A stretch of DNA of 64,000 bases from Haloferula helveola (GTDB taxonomy: Bacteria; Verrucomicrobiota; Verrucomicrobiia; Verrucomicrobiales; Akkermansiaceae): contig NZ_AP024702.1 in assembly GCF_037076345.1 (NCBI RefSeq), positions 3,534,001-3,598,000 of the forward strand, in the 5' to 3' direction. The notes beneath the pieces are model-generated. The model was not told where the DNA came from. It ran no database searches and saw nothing but the letters and a program-made list of their open reading frames with translations. The position numbers were made by a program, and so were the translations under genes. Shown in pieces: positions 35,178 to 42,822 of the stretch (position 1 is its first letter; each line of letters begins with the position of its first letter).

Positions 35178-36779
35178 TTACTCGGACAAGGCTCCAAAGT
35201 GGTCGCGAACCTCATCGGCACCGAGCACGCGGGAATAGAGGGCGACCTCGTCGATGCCGCCCTGCCATTGGCGCTTCTCACCCTTTTCGAGTGGCTGCAG
35301 GCGACCGATGATCGGACGCAGGGTGGCGTTCAGGAAAGGAAGCTCGGTTGTCATTTCATCCGAGAGCCTGCCGTCGATGTACAGCCGAAGTTCTGAGCCG
35401 CTACGGGTGAAGGCGATGTGGATCCAGCGGTGGAGCAGGTAGGCTTCGTTCGAGTAGACATTGACGCCGCCATCGTAGCCGGCGGGAGTGCGGGTCAGGG
35501 CGCGGATCGCGAAGTCCGGATGGATATGCCCGATGTGGTTGCCCCGCCGGCCCATGCGTTCCAAGGCGATCTGCTGCGGGCGATGCTTCACATGGGAGAA
35601 CGGTCCGGTCTTCGGCGACTCCCTGTCGAAGTTCTCGAAGATCACGATCGATCCGTAGTCCTTCGCGGTCGGATGGACCAACATCTCGACCGTGAAGCCG
35701 GACTCGGTGTCGAGTTCCGGGATGCCTGCGTCGGGAGCTACGAAACCGGAGTGCTGGCCTTTGTCGGTGAGGAGGAATCCCCGACCACCTGAGCCGGCCA
35801 CGAGTGGCGTTCCGTTGATCTTGAGCGGGGCGGAGGCGGTTTCCGACGGAATGGTGTCATCGCTCGTGGACTCGAACCGCCACCACGCGGCGGGTTCGGA
35901 ACCGCGCACCTTTTCCGCGTAGTCGTTCCCCGCCGGTGATGGGGGAATCGCCTCCTGCGCGAGCGGACGGAGGAAGGTCTCGCTGGCCTCGGGACTGTCG
36001 ACCAAGGTGTCCGTGATCCTCACCGAGTCGCCCTCGTGGAGCAGTCGGTCGGCCCGGGTGCGACCTCCGCTGTCGGTGGTGGTCGCATTGACAAGGCCTT
36101 CGAAGACGTGGACATCGGCCACGCCGCTGTCGCTGACTTTCACGGCGAAGGCCGTGCCGAGATCGACTACGGCCCCGCTGGGAACGCGGATGATGTAGGC
36201 GTCTTCGCCGTCGGCCATCTCAAGTGCCGCCTCGCCTTTCGTGAGCAGCATTTCGGTGTCGGTCAGAAGTTCAAAAGCCGCCGGAGCCCGCACCGTGAGC
36301 AGTTGTCCGGCGGCGAGCTCGATCAGCAGGGTGCCGGACTTGAGTTCCACCGGTCCGGTCCGGAGCTGGAGGCCCGGGGAGGGAGCCGCGGACAAATTCC
36401 ATTGGACCCCTTCGCTGCGGGCGGTCACGCCGAGCACGGGTCCCGTCACGGTGGCGACGGGTGCTTCGGTCGGAACGCTGAAGTCGCGGTTGGCAAACCA
36501 GATTCCGAGGCCGAGAACGCCGGCCAGCAGGGCGGCGATGGCGAGCGGAATGATCGGGCGACGCCGCGGCTGGAATGGCACCGGCGCGCCGGCCGTCATT
36601 TCGAAGTGCTCTTCAAGTTCCAGGTGGGTAGTGACGAACTCGCGGTAGTAGGTGCGGGCATCCGGGTCGTCGCGCAGCAGTTGATCCAGCTCCGCGGCTT
36701 CGGTTTCGTCCAGCAGTCCGTCTACCAGCCGCGAAAGCCGGCGTGAGAGGTCCTGGTATTTTCGTTCGTCGGAGGACAT
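35178..36779 (-). CDS. FecR-like anti-sigma/sensor protein fused to a LamG domain
   Basis: A 533-residue membrane-anchored protein. The cytoplasmic N-terminus (about 1-70; DQLLRDDPDARTYYREFVTTHLELEEHF) is a zinc-finger-less anti-sigma-like region, then one transmembrane helix (about 75-95, IIPLAIAALLAGVLGLGIWFAN). The periplasmic part has a FecR domain (VKSGTLLIELAAGQLLTVRAPAAFELLTDTEMLLTKGEAALEM, IRVPSGAVVDLGTAFAVKV) and a C-terminal LamG domain (ESGFTVEMLVHPT, GGIDEVALYSRVLGADE). Its ATG lies 6 bp after the sigma gene stop, so it should control that sigma factor. The LamG domain could be the ligand sensor. Confidence 0.87.
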   Translation of the reverse strand: MSSDERKYQDLSRRLSRLVDGLLDETEAAELDQLLRDDPDARTYYREFVTTHLELEEHFEMTAGAPVPFQPRRRPIIPLAIAALLAGVLGLGIWFANRDFSVPTEAPVATVTGPVLGVTARSEGVQWNLSAAPSPGLQLRTGPVELKSGTLLIELAAGQLLTVRAPAAFELLTDTEMLLTKGEAALEMADGEDAYIIRVPSGAVVDLGTAFAVKVSDSGVADVHVFEGLVNATTTDSGGRTRADRLLHEGDSVRITDTLVDSPEASETFLRPLAQEAIPPSPAGNDYAEKVRGSEPAAWWRFESTSDDTIPSETASAPLKINGTPLVAGSGGRGFLLTDKGQHSGFVAPDAGIPELDTESGFTVEMLVHPTAKDYGSIVIFENFDRESPKTGPFSHVKHRPQQIALERMGRRGNHIGHIHPDFAIRALTRTPAGYDGGVNVYSNEAYLLHRWIHIAFTRSGSELRLYIDGRLSDEMTTELPFLNATLRPIIGRLQPLEKGEKRQWQGGIDEVALYSRVLGADEVRDHFGALSE

Positions 36780-36785
36780 CGCGGC

Positions 36786-37322
36786 TCAGGCAGGTGGGGT
36801 GTCGAGATAGAGGTGGCGGCGCACGCAGGTGACAAGCGTCGTGCGGCTCTTCTCCAGCAACCGGTAGAGGCTGTGGACGCTGGACTTCTGCCGGGTGGCG
36901 AGATCGGAGACGCTTTCGCCGCCGGTGTAGCGGGCCATCAGGACCTCCTTGGCGCGGGGAGTGAGATCAGCGAGGCAATGCTCGAGGGCGCCGCGGGCGC
37001 GATCGGCATCGGTTTCGGTCACCGGCTCGTCGGCGAGCAGTTCGAAGAGCTCATCGGAGAAGACCAAACGATCTCGGCTGTGCTTCTTGCGGAGCCTCAG
37101 CACCTCGAAGTAGCCGATCCGCATCGCCCACGGGAGGAACTCGCGCTCGCGGTCATAGCGATGGAACTCCTTCCACAGCGTCCGCGCGGTCTCCTGCATC
37201 AGGTCGTCGAGATCCTGTGCCCGCGGATGCAGGCTGAAGAGGTAGTTCCGCAGGGGGCGCTGGCTCTTGAGCATCAGCTCGAGGAATTCCTGCGAGGAGT
37301 CGTCTGGCGTGGGTTGGGTCAT
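36786..37322 (-). CDS. RNA polymerase sigma factor, Rhodopirellula/Verrucomicrobium type
   Basis: A 178-residue sigma-70-family (ECF-like) factor. Region 2 is FLELMLKSQRPLRNYLFSLHPRAQDLDDLMQETARTLWKEFHRYD...FLPWAMRIGYFEVLRLRKKH; region 4 is LTPRAKEVLMARYTGGESVSDLATRQKSSVHSLYRLLEKSRTTLV. This matches the sigma family restricted to Planctomycetota and Verrucomicrobiota. ATG 37322 is chosen (MTQPT). It is the first gene of the leftward block with the FecR-LamG protein, so it probably directs expression of itself and the secreted genes downstream. Confidence 0.9.
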   Translation of the reverse strand: MTQPTPDDSSQEFLELMLKSQRPLRNYLFSLHPRAQDLDDLMQETARTLWKEFHRYDREREFLPWAMRIGYFEVLRLRKKHSRDRLVFSDELFELLADEPVTETDADRARGALEHCLADLTPRAKEVLMARYTGGESVSDLATRQKSSVHSLYRLLEKSRTTLVTCVRRHLYLDTPPA

Positions 37323-37656
37323 CGTTCCGATTCGAGCGTGTGGCCGTCTGCGGGGAATGAGCCGCAGCACCGGAAAATTCGCGCGATTCTTTGATGGGGT
37401 GCGCCGGAAGGGAAGTGACCGTTTTCTTTAAAAAACAGCGAGGCCGCCGGAGTCCCACGTCCGGCGGCCTCTGATTTGTCAGAAATTCCCACACCCATGG
37501 GAAGAACGACTGTGCTGTTACCCTTACTCGAACTCCGCTGTAACGCGGTGTTCAGTAGGATAGACCCTTCACCTTAGTGAACGTTCAAAAGATTCGGGTA
37601 TTTTTTGAAAATAATTATCCAACCCCTGTGAAATAAGGGATTCGGGGGCCACATTT
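37323..37656. other. intergenic region with a leftward terminator and hairpins
   Basis: The 334 bp between the sigma gene and pdeM contain no credible protein. On the minus strand there is a hairpin GAACACCGC-GTTACA-GCGGAGTTC (about 37530-37553, one mismatch), a small TCTGA-CAAA-TCAGA hairpin (about 37469-37482), and the terminator described below. This could be a long 3' untranslated region of pdeM or a separate small RNA. Confidence 0.5.
37430..37471 (-). terminator. Rho-independent-like terminator
   Basis: On the minus strand an 11-bp perfect stem (37461-37471 with 37440-37450, loop of 10 bases) is followed after GCTG by six Ts (37435-37430). On the plus strand the hairpin is not followed by Ts, so it reads leftward. 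It would stop transcripts from pdeM before the sigma gene. Confidence 0.65.
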
Positions 37657-38313
37657 TCAGGGGAAGCGATCGACCGGCAGCTCTTGGATTCGGTCCTTGA
37701 GGGGCACGAAGACCCGGTCGCCGGGCTGGATTTCGATCGGATGGGTGCCGGTGAAGGAACCGAATCCAGGGAGGGCGAGGATCTCTTCGGAGAGATGGAA
37801 GCAGGGGATGCGCAGGCTGCGACGGGGGCTGTCCGGAAGCCGGACCGAAGGATGGAGATGGCCGCAGATGGCCGGGCCGGGGACGTCGAGGTCGGCCGGA
37901 TCGTGGATCAGCGTCACGCCGTCGATTTCCAAATTTCGCGTAATCTCCAATCGGAGGGAGTGCCGAGCCAGGTGGGCGCGGCGGTCGTGATTGCCCTCGA
38001 TCAGTTTGGGCTTTGCCGGGCACGACTCGAGCCACGCCCGGAGCTGCGAGACGATCTCCGGATTGAGTCCATCAGCGGCGTGCACAAGGTCGCCGGTAAT
38101 GAGGAGATCGCGGGCTCCGGTGCTTTCCAGAAGGTCGGACAGGCGCGCGAGATCGGCGGCGGTTTCGCCCTCGGGAACCGGGACGCCGCGCGCGCGGAAA
38201 GTCGCGGACTTCCCGAGGTGGAGATCGGACACCACCAAGGCGCCGTGGTCGGGCAGAAATGCCGCGGCGGCGGGAAGGAGTTCGATCTTGAGAGCGGAAA
38301 GAGCGATCAGCAC
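37657..38313 (-). CDS. pdeM: PdeM, ligase-associated DNA damage response metallophosphoesterase
   Basis: A 218-residue calcineurin-like phosphoesterase. Metal-binding motifs are VVSDLHLGKSATFRARG (D-x-H), LLITGDLVHAADG (G-D), LIEGNHDRRAH (G-N-H-D), LIHDPADL and ICGHLHPSVRLP (G-H-x-H). The VSDLHLGKSATFRARGVPVPEG segment is characteristic of the PdeM family. Known members cluster with an ATP-dependent DNA ligase, an exonuclease and a Lhr-like helicase in a DNA repair locus. The helicase is 12 kb away (50126-52597); the ligase and nuclease are not in the window. The start used is GTG 38313; upstream residues are not family-like. Confidence 0.85.
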   Translation of the reverse strand: MLIALSALKIELLPAAAAFLPDHGALVVSDLHLGKSATFRARGVPVPEGETAADLARLSDLLESTGARDLLITGDLVHAADGLNPEIVSQLRAWLESCPAKPKLIEGNHDRRAHLARHSLRLEITRNLEIDGVTLIHDPADLDVPGPAICGHLHPSVRLPDSPRRSLRIPCFHLSEEILALPGFGSFTGTHPIEIQPGDRVFVPLKDRIQELPVDRFP

Positions 38314-38401
38314 GGGCGGGCGCAACCTACAGCAACTTGCGCATTTTCGTAGCCGCGTGACAGCGAATGACCACAACGGAATTCAGATCAGGAGCTTCAA
38401 G

Positions 38402-38498
38402 TGAACCGCGAAAGACGCGAAAGGCCGCGAAACTCAAAGACAGAAAGTCATTCCGGATTCTACCGATTTAGCGGGATTTCGCGATTTTCGCGGTTGAA
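38402..38498. repeat. imperfect inverted repeat, GCGAAA/TTTCGC type
   Basis: The left arm (about 38402-38432, AACCGCGAAAGACGCGAAA...) and right arm (about 38467-38498, ...TTTCGCGATTTTCGCGGTT) are imperfect inverted repeats of about 28 bp with a 35-base spacer. They lie between pdeM and the phytochrome stop. The pattern resembles dispersed non-coding elements of verrucomicrobial genomes. No gene here. Confidence 0.55.
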
Positions 38499-38558
38499 TC
38501 TCTTCATCGAAGCTTAAGCGGGTGCACGATGAAGAAAGCGGTCGCAGCCAAGCCCGGC

Positions 38559-40373
38559 TCATCCGTTGGGGCTCCGGATGCGCAGGCTGTAGCCGACCAG
38601 TTCCCCTTCGTCCCGCAGCGTGCCGAATTCGAACTCGGTGCCATTGCGGCGGAACTGCCGCGGACCGTCGTCGATCGTGAGATCCGCCAGCGGCGGGGTG
38701 CCATCGTCGGTCTGCCACAGTGCGATCTGGTCGAAGTGGGTGATCGACGCGAGCTCCCCGTCGAGTGCTTTCGGATTGGCGTAGACCACCTTGCCCTCGG
38801 GGTCGGCGAAGATCAGCGCGTTCTCGGAATCGTGATGGGCGATCCGGAAACGGCGGGCTGCCGGGGTCTCGATGATTTCCCGGAAGGTCTGGGTGGTGAT
38901 CACGATGTCGATCAGGGTCGAGCGGACGGTGCTGGCCATATCGAGTTCGGCCTCCGACCACGGCTCGCCACAGCCGCGGACATTCTCCTTCCAGATCGCG
39001 AACGAACGGCGCGGGCCGAGCTTCCCCTCATCGTTCATCTCCGTGTGCCGGGCCGGGTCGCCGGCCCATGAGATCGAGATGTCCTGGGCCTTGCGGAAAA
39101 TGAGGAGCGCGTCGTTGCGGAAATTGGAGAGCGGGATCCAGAGTACGCCGCCGATGGATGGAGGCAGCCCGGCGTCCGGGAAGTCGGCCGGCGCCCGGTC
39201 GGACGCGCCGACGGAGTTTCTACGGTCTTTGCCGTAGGCCTCGACGAGGCGGTCGACCCACGCCGCATCGATGCCTTCTCCATGGGTCCGGGTCGTTCCG
39301 CCGAAGCGGAGGGCAAGGCCGTCGGCCCGGAGGGTTTCGATCACCTCGGAGGCGATCGACATCATCACCGGCGGCCAGTCGGTGGTGAGCGTGACGCATT
39401 GGACGAGCTTGTTGGCGAGACGGGCACACGCGAGGTCGCTTCTCAGTTTCTTCTCGCGGGCGGCACCGGAGAGATCGACGGCCAAGTGGCCCGTCAGGGT
39501 GGCGATCCGCGACTGGTCCTTCGCCGACAGCGTCCTCGGGCTGCCGTGGTGGCAGGAGATCAGGCCCCACAACTCGGAACCGACACGGACGGACGTCACG
39601 AGGCTGGCCGCGACTCCCATGTTCTTGAGGTATTCGATGTGGACGTCGGCCGGCTGGCGGTAGCGCGAGAGCGACATGTCGAGGTCGCCTTCGCCGTGGA
39701 TCGGAACCGACGCTGCGGACACGTCGCCGATCAGCCGTAGGTCGTTCCTCAGGAAGAGATCGCGTGCGGGCTTCGGGATGTCGCCGGCCGGGTATCGAAG
39801 ACCGAGGTAAGGTTCCCAGTCGTCCCGCCGCGACTCGGCGATGACCTCGCCTGAGAAGTCGTGGAGGAAACGGTAGATCATCACCCGGTCGAAGCCGCAG
39901 AGTCTGCGGAGCTCCGAGGTGACGGTTTCAATCTTGGCGTCGAGTTCCTCGGTGCTTTCGATGCGCTCGAGGCACTCGCGGATTTCCAGGTCCCAGTCGT
40001 CGCCCATGCCGGGCACCTCGTCGGTGGGATCCCACTCGAGCACGAGCCGCGTCTCCGACAGGTAGGCCCAACCCTGGATCGGGGCTCCTGCAAGCGGCTC
40101 GATCACCACAGGCATCGGGCCACGCCCCTTCCATGCGGTGGTCCGGCGAAGCAGGTTGACGATCTGGGTGTTGCCCAGCCACTCGTCCGGATGGAGCTCC
40201 AGATTGTATCCGGTAATCGACTCGGTGCCCTCGCTGGCGTGGCTGAATCGGCCGGCCGGGAGGTTGATCGCGACCAGCGCTTTGCCGTGCTGGAGGCGGC
40301 CGATCAGATGGATCGCCTGATTCTCGCAGTCGAGATCGGTCAGTGGGGTCGACGGTTCTTTCGAGGTCTTCAT
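38559..40373 (-). CDS. bphP: bacteriophytochrome photosensory protein lacking a histidine kinase
   Basis: A 604-residue red/far-red photoreceptor. PAS2 domain with the biliverdin-attachment cysteine C16 in LTDLDCENQAIHLIGRLQHG; GAF with RYPAGDIPKPARDLFLRNDLRLIGD (PASDIP-type motif with a Gly for Ser) and HIEYLKNMGVAASLVTSV...GLISCHHGSPRTLS (the histidines that hold the chromophore); PHY domain with the tongue PRRSFAIWKENVRGCGEPWSEAELDMA. The last 95 residues are PAS-like (ALIFADPEGKVVYANPKALDG) and then the protein stops. There is no HisKA or ATPase domain here or downstream. The haem oxygenase that makes its chromophore is divergent and overlaps its 5' region. Confidence 0.9.
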   Translation of the reverse strand: MKTSKEPSTPLTDLDCENQAIHLIGRLQHGKALVAINLPAGRFSHASEGTESITGYNLELHPDEWLGNTQIVNLLRRTTAWKGRGPMPVVIEPLAGAPIQGWAYLSETRLVLEWDPTDEVPGMGDDWDLEIRECLERIESTEELDAKIETVTSELRRLCGFDRVMIYRFLHDFSGEVIAESRRDDWEPYLGLRYPAGDIPKPARDLFLRNDLRLIGDVSAASVPIHGEGDLDMSLSRYRQPADVHIEYLKNMGVAASLVTSVRVGSELWGLISCHHGSPRTLSAKDQSRIATLTGHLAVDLSGAAREKKLRSDLACARLANKLVQCVTLTTDWPPVMMSIASEVIETLRADGLALRFGGTTRTHGEGIDAAWVDRLVEAYGKDRRNSVGASDRAPADFPDAGLPPSIGGVLWIPLSNFRNDALLIFRKAQDISISWAGDPARHTEMNDEGKLGPRRSFAIWKENVRGCGEPWSEAELDMASTVRSTLIDIVITTQTFREIIETPAARRFRIAHHDSENALIFADPEGKVVYANPKALDGELASITHFDQIALWQTDDGTPPLADLTIDDGPRQFRRNGTEFEFGTLRDEGELVGYSLRIRSPNG

Positions 40374-40428
40374 GATGGAAAAAGGCGCGTCATGCGGGCT
40401 TGCGTTCGGCGGGGGTCAAGGTGGATGG

Positions 40429-41046
40429 ATGTTCGGTATGGGGAGTGCCCGCGATCATCTGAGGGAAGCGACGTCCGGCGCTCACGCGCGCCTCGACCGG
40501 CATGTTGTCGTCGAGTCGCTGGTCAGCGGGCGGATGGGCCGGACGGAATACTCGCGCCTGCTGCGTGGATATTTCGGCTGGTTCCGTCATTGGGAAACGG
40601 CGATGCGCGAGACGCGCGCGGAGGTGGTGGAGATGCTCGGTCCGGAACGCTTCCGGCGTTCGGAGTGGCTTGCGGAGGATCTCGCCACGCTCGGTCATCC
40701 GTCGGAGCCGCTCATTGACGAAGCTCCGGCTCCGCTCGACGGCGCGGCCTTGGCGGGCCAGCTGTATGTGATCGAGGGATCCACGCTCGGAGGAGCTCAT
40801 CTGGTTCGCGCCGGCGGCGGTCTGCCGGGCGGAGCGAGCCGCTTCTACGAGGGTTACCGTGGAAACACCGGTCCGATGTGGAAGGAATTCCTCGATTGGC
40901 TGGAGCCTGAAATCCCTAGCGAGCGTGAACGCGACGAGGCCGCGGCGGCGGCGACGCGGGTGTTCGACTCGTTTGGCGGGATGTTCGATCGTGTCGTGGA
41001 TTCGGCTTGTGTTGAAGAGGCGCATCGGGGGAGCGACCCGCAATGA
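40429..41046 (+). CDS. bphO: biliverdin-producing haem oxygenase
   Basis: A 205-residue haem oxygenase. The proximal haem ligand is the His in REATSGAHARLDRH; the distal helix segment is LYVIEGSTLGGAHLV, both family signatures. It opens haem to biliverdin IX, CO and iron in the cytoplasm; biliverdin is the chromophore of the phytochrome next door. ATG 40429 is chosen because AAGGTGG sits just upstream; the frame is open back to 40372, overlapping the first codon of bphP. Divergent bphP/bphO with about 55 bp between starts suggests a shared regulatory segment. Confidence 0.92.
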   Translation: MFGMGSARDHLREATSGAHARLDRHVVVESLVSGRMGRTEYSRLLRGYFGWFRHWETAMRETRAEVVEMLGPERFRRSEWLAEDLATLGHPSEPLIDEAPAPLDGAALAGQLYVIEGSTLGGAHLVRAGGGLPGGASRFYEGYRGNTGPMWKEFLDWLEPEIPSERERDEAAAAATRVFDSFGGMFDRVVDSACVEEAHRGSDPQ

Positions 41047-41104
41047 TGGGAAGCCTGTCCTTGGTTGAGAAAGTGATTCTCTGCGCATTTTTTCAGAGAG
41101 CCTG

Positions 41105-41725
41105 TTAGGTGGGAGGTTGGCCGGTGTCGCGCCACTGGTCGCGGAAAGCGCGCGGCGAGCTTCCGGTGGCTTGACGGAAGTTCCGGTTGAACTGGGACAT
41201 GGATTGTCCGGAGACATGCTGGGCGATCTCCGCCATCTGCAGGCGGGGTTGCTCAAGCATCAGGCGGATCGCCAGCGCGGTCCGCTCCTCGCCGAGGAAC
41301 TGACGGAAGGTGCCACCGGTGATTTCCCGGAATCTTTCGCCAAGTGCGGCCGGGCGCACGCCGAGGTGGCGGGCGATGGAACCGAGATCGAGTTCGCGGG
41401 TCGGGTGATCACAAAGAAGCTTCCAAGCGACGCGCACTTCGGTCGGCCAAGGCAGGGGGACGGCGGTTTGCTGGCACCAGGCCTCGGCGGACGACAGCAT
41501 TCGCTGCGCGGCCGATTGGCGCCATCGCATCGGACCGGTGGGCATGGCCACGGCCCAGCCTGTCCCCGGAGCGGACGTCGGTGTTTCACAATCCGGTTGG
41601 ATCGGTCCCTCCGGAGAAATCATTCGGGGGGAGCGTCCGGTGAGGTGTTCGAATGCCAGCAGATAGTCGGGCCATGCGGGGTGCGAAAGCGGTCCCACAA
41701 CGCCCGGCAAGTCGGGTTTCTTCAT
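41105..41725 (-). CDS. AraC-family transcriptional regulator
   Basis: 206 residues from ATG 41725 (an ATG 23 codons upstream at 41794 is possible). The C-terminal 100 residues are an AraC double helix-turn-helix: LDLGSIARHLGVRPAALGERFREITGGTFRQFLGEERTALAIRLMLEQPRLQMAEIAQHVSGQSMSQFNRNFRQATGSSPRAFRDQW. The N-terminal half has no clear cupin and may be a small sensing domain. Convergent with bphO, divergent from the wHTH gene at 41864. Target genes unknown. Confidence 0.85.
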   Translation of the reverse strand: MKKPDLPGVVGPLSHPAWPDYLLAFEHLTGRSPRMISPEGPIQPDCETPTSAPGTGWAVAMPTGPMRWRQSAAQRMLSSAEAWCQQTAVPLPWPTEVRVAWKLLCDHPTRELDLGSIARHLGVRPAALGERFREITGGTFRQFLGEERTALAIRLMLEQPRLQMAEIAQHVSGQSMSQFNRNFRQATGSSPRAFRDQWRDTGQPPT

Positions 41726-41863
41726 GCCAGGATAGAGGATCGGGTGTATGATTACGGGTTCTGCAATATTGATCGGTAACGAGCCCCGATCCATTCAAAG
41801 ACGCAAAAAGATTTCCGGTATTTTTCTTCCGTGTTTTTACCCAGTCGCTAGCATGCAAAACGC

Positions 41864-42166
41864 ATGAGCAAGCCTTGGACCCTACTGAGCCGGCACGGAC
41901 AGGCGCTGGTGAGCGTCGCCGGAAATCCCGAGATCCGCGTCACCCAACTCGCGGCTGAACTGAATGTCACCGAGCGCTCGGCCCGCATGATTCTGACCTC
42001 TCTGCGTCAGTCCCACGCGCTCGAGGTGACCCGCTTGGGCCGGAACAACACCTATGCGGTGGACCTCGATTTCCGCCTGACCCACCCGCTCGAAAGCCGG
42101 CTCTCGCTGCGCAGGTTCCTTGAATTTTACGGCAGCAGCGTGACGCCGCTCGACCGTGCCGGTTGA
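41864..42166 (+). CDS. small winged-helix DNA-binding protein (MarR-like)
   Basis: A 100-residue protein whose first 70 residues are a winged helix: LVSVAGNPEIRVTQLAAELNVTERSARMILTSLRQSHALEVTRLGRNNTYAVDLDFRL. The wing (EVTRLGRNNTYAVD) and recognition helix (TERSARMILTSLRQ) are clear. A 25-residue C-terminal tail could dimerise it. Such small regulators are common next to AraC or sigma genes in this phylum. It is divergent from the AraC gene and precedes the second sigma factor by 98 bp, so it may regulate either. Confidence 0.78.
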   Translation: MSKPWTLLSRHGQALVSVAGNPEIRVTQLAAELNVTERSARMILTSLRQSHALEVTRLGRNNTYAVDLDFRLTHPLESRLSLRRFLEFYGSSVTPLDRAG

Positions 42167-42264
42167 GGCGAGGGGGTAGGGACGGAGGTCGCTGTACGAA
42201 TCGTGTTAACTTTTGGGTCGTCTGACGCCGTGGTTGGCAGAGAATCGATTGTTCCGACCGAATC

Positions 42265-42822
42265 ATGGCTTTCCCGCTCCACGCCCTGCCCTCCGACGGA
42301 GAATCCGATCCGTCGGCTGAGTTCGTGTCGCTGATGGTGCAGCACCAGCGGACCCTGCTGGCCTTCATCCTCGGGCTGATGCCGGTGCGGGCGGATGCCG
42401 AGGAGATCCTGCAGCGGACGAACATGATCCTGTGGAAGAAGCGCGAGGACTTCGAACTCGGGACCAGCTTCCGGTCATGGGCATTCACCGTGGCCCGTTG
42501 GGAGACGCGGGCATTTGTCCGGGAGAAGGGTCGCAAGTCATGGCTCGTCTATGATGACGAGGTGGCCTCGCTGCTGGCCGACCGCCTGGCATCGGTGCCG
42601 GTTCCCGGTCTCGGCGAACGCGCGGTGGCGCTGCGCAAGTGCCTCGCCGGACTCAGCCCCGAACACCGGGCGCTGATTGTCGCGCGCTATCAGGAAGGTC
42701 TGAGCTTCGGCGAGTGTGCCGAGCGGTTCGAACGTTCGGAAGGCGGCATGCGTGTCACCCTTCACCGCCTCAAAACCACGCTGCGCCGGTGCATCGTGAA
42801 ACGCATGGAGAGATCGTCATGA
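42265..42822 (+). CDS. RNA polymerase sigma factor, Rhodopirellula/Verrucomicrobium type (second)
   Basis: A 185-residue sigma factor. Region 2: FVSLMVQHQRTLLAFILGLMPVRADAEEILQRTNMILWKKREDFELGTSFRSWAFTVARWETRAFVREKGRKSWLVYDDE. Region 4: LSPEHRALIVARYQEGLSFGECAERFERSEGGMRVTLHRLKTTLRRCI. Same family as the factor at 36786-37322 but clearly different in sequence. Its stop overlaps the FecR-LamG start (ATGA), so the pair is translationally coupled. It should drive the following sulfatase and TSP3 genes. Confidence 0.9.
   Translation: MAFPLHALPSDGESDPSAEFVSLMVQHQRTLLAFILGLMPVRADAEEILQRTNMILWKKREDFELGTSFRSWAFTVARWETRAFVREKGRKSWLVYDDEVASLLADRLASVPVPGLGERAVALRKCLAGLSPEHRALIVARYQEGLSFGECAERFERSEGGMRVTLHRLKTTLRRCIVKRMERSS

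Noticed and set aside
37500..37570. tRNA- or 6S-like fold in the pdeM/sigma gap
   Set aside because: The hairpin lacks a T-arm GGTTCGA sequence and cloverleaf spacing, and I could not match it to 6S RNA; kept only as an unnamed RNA candidate.
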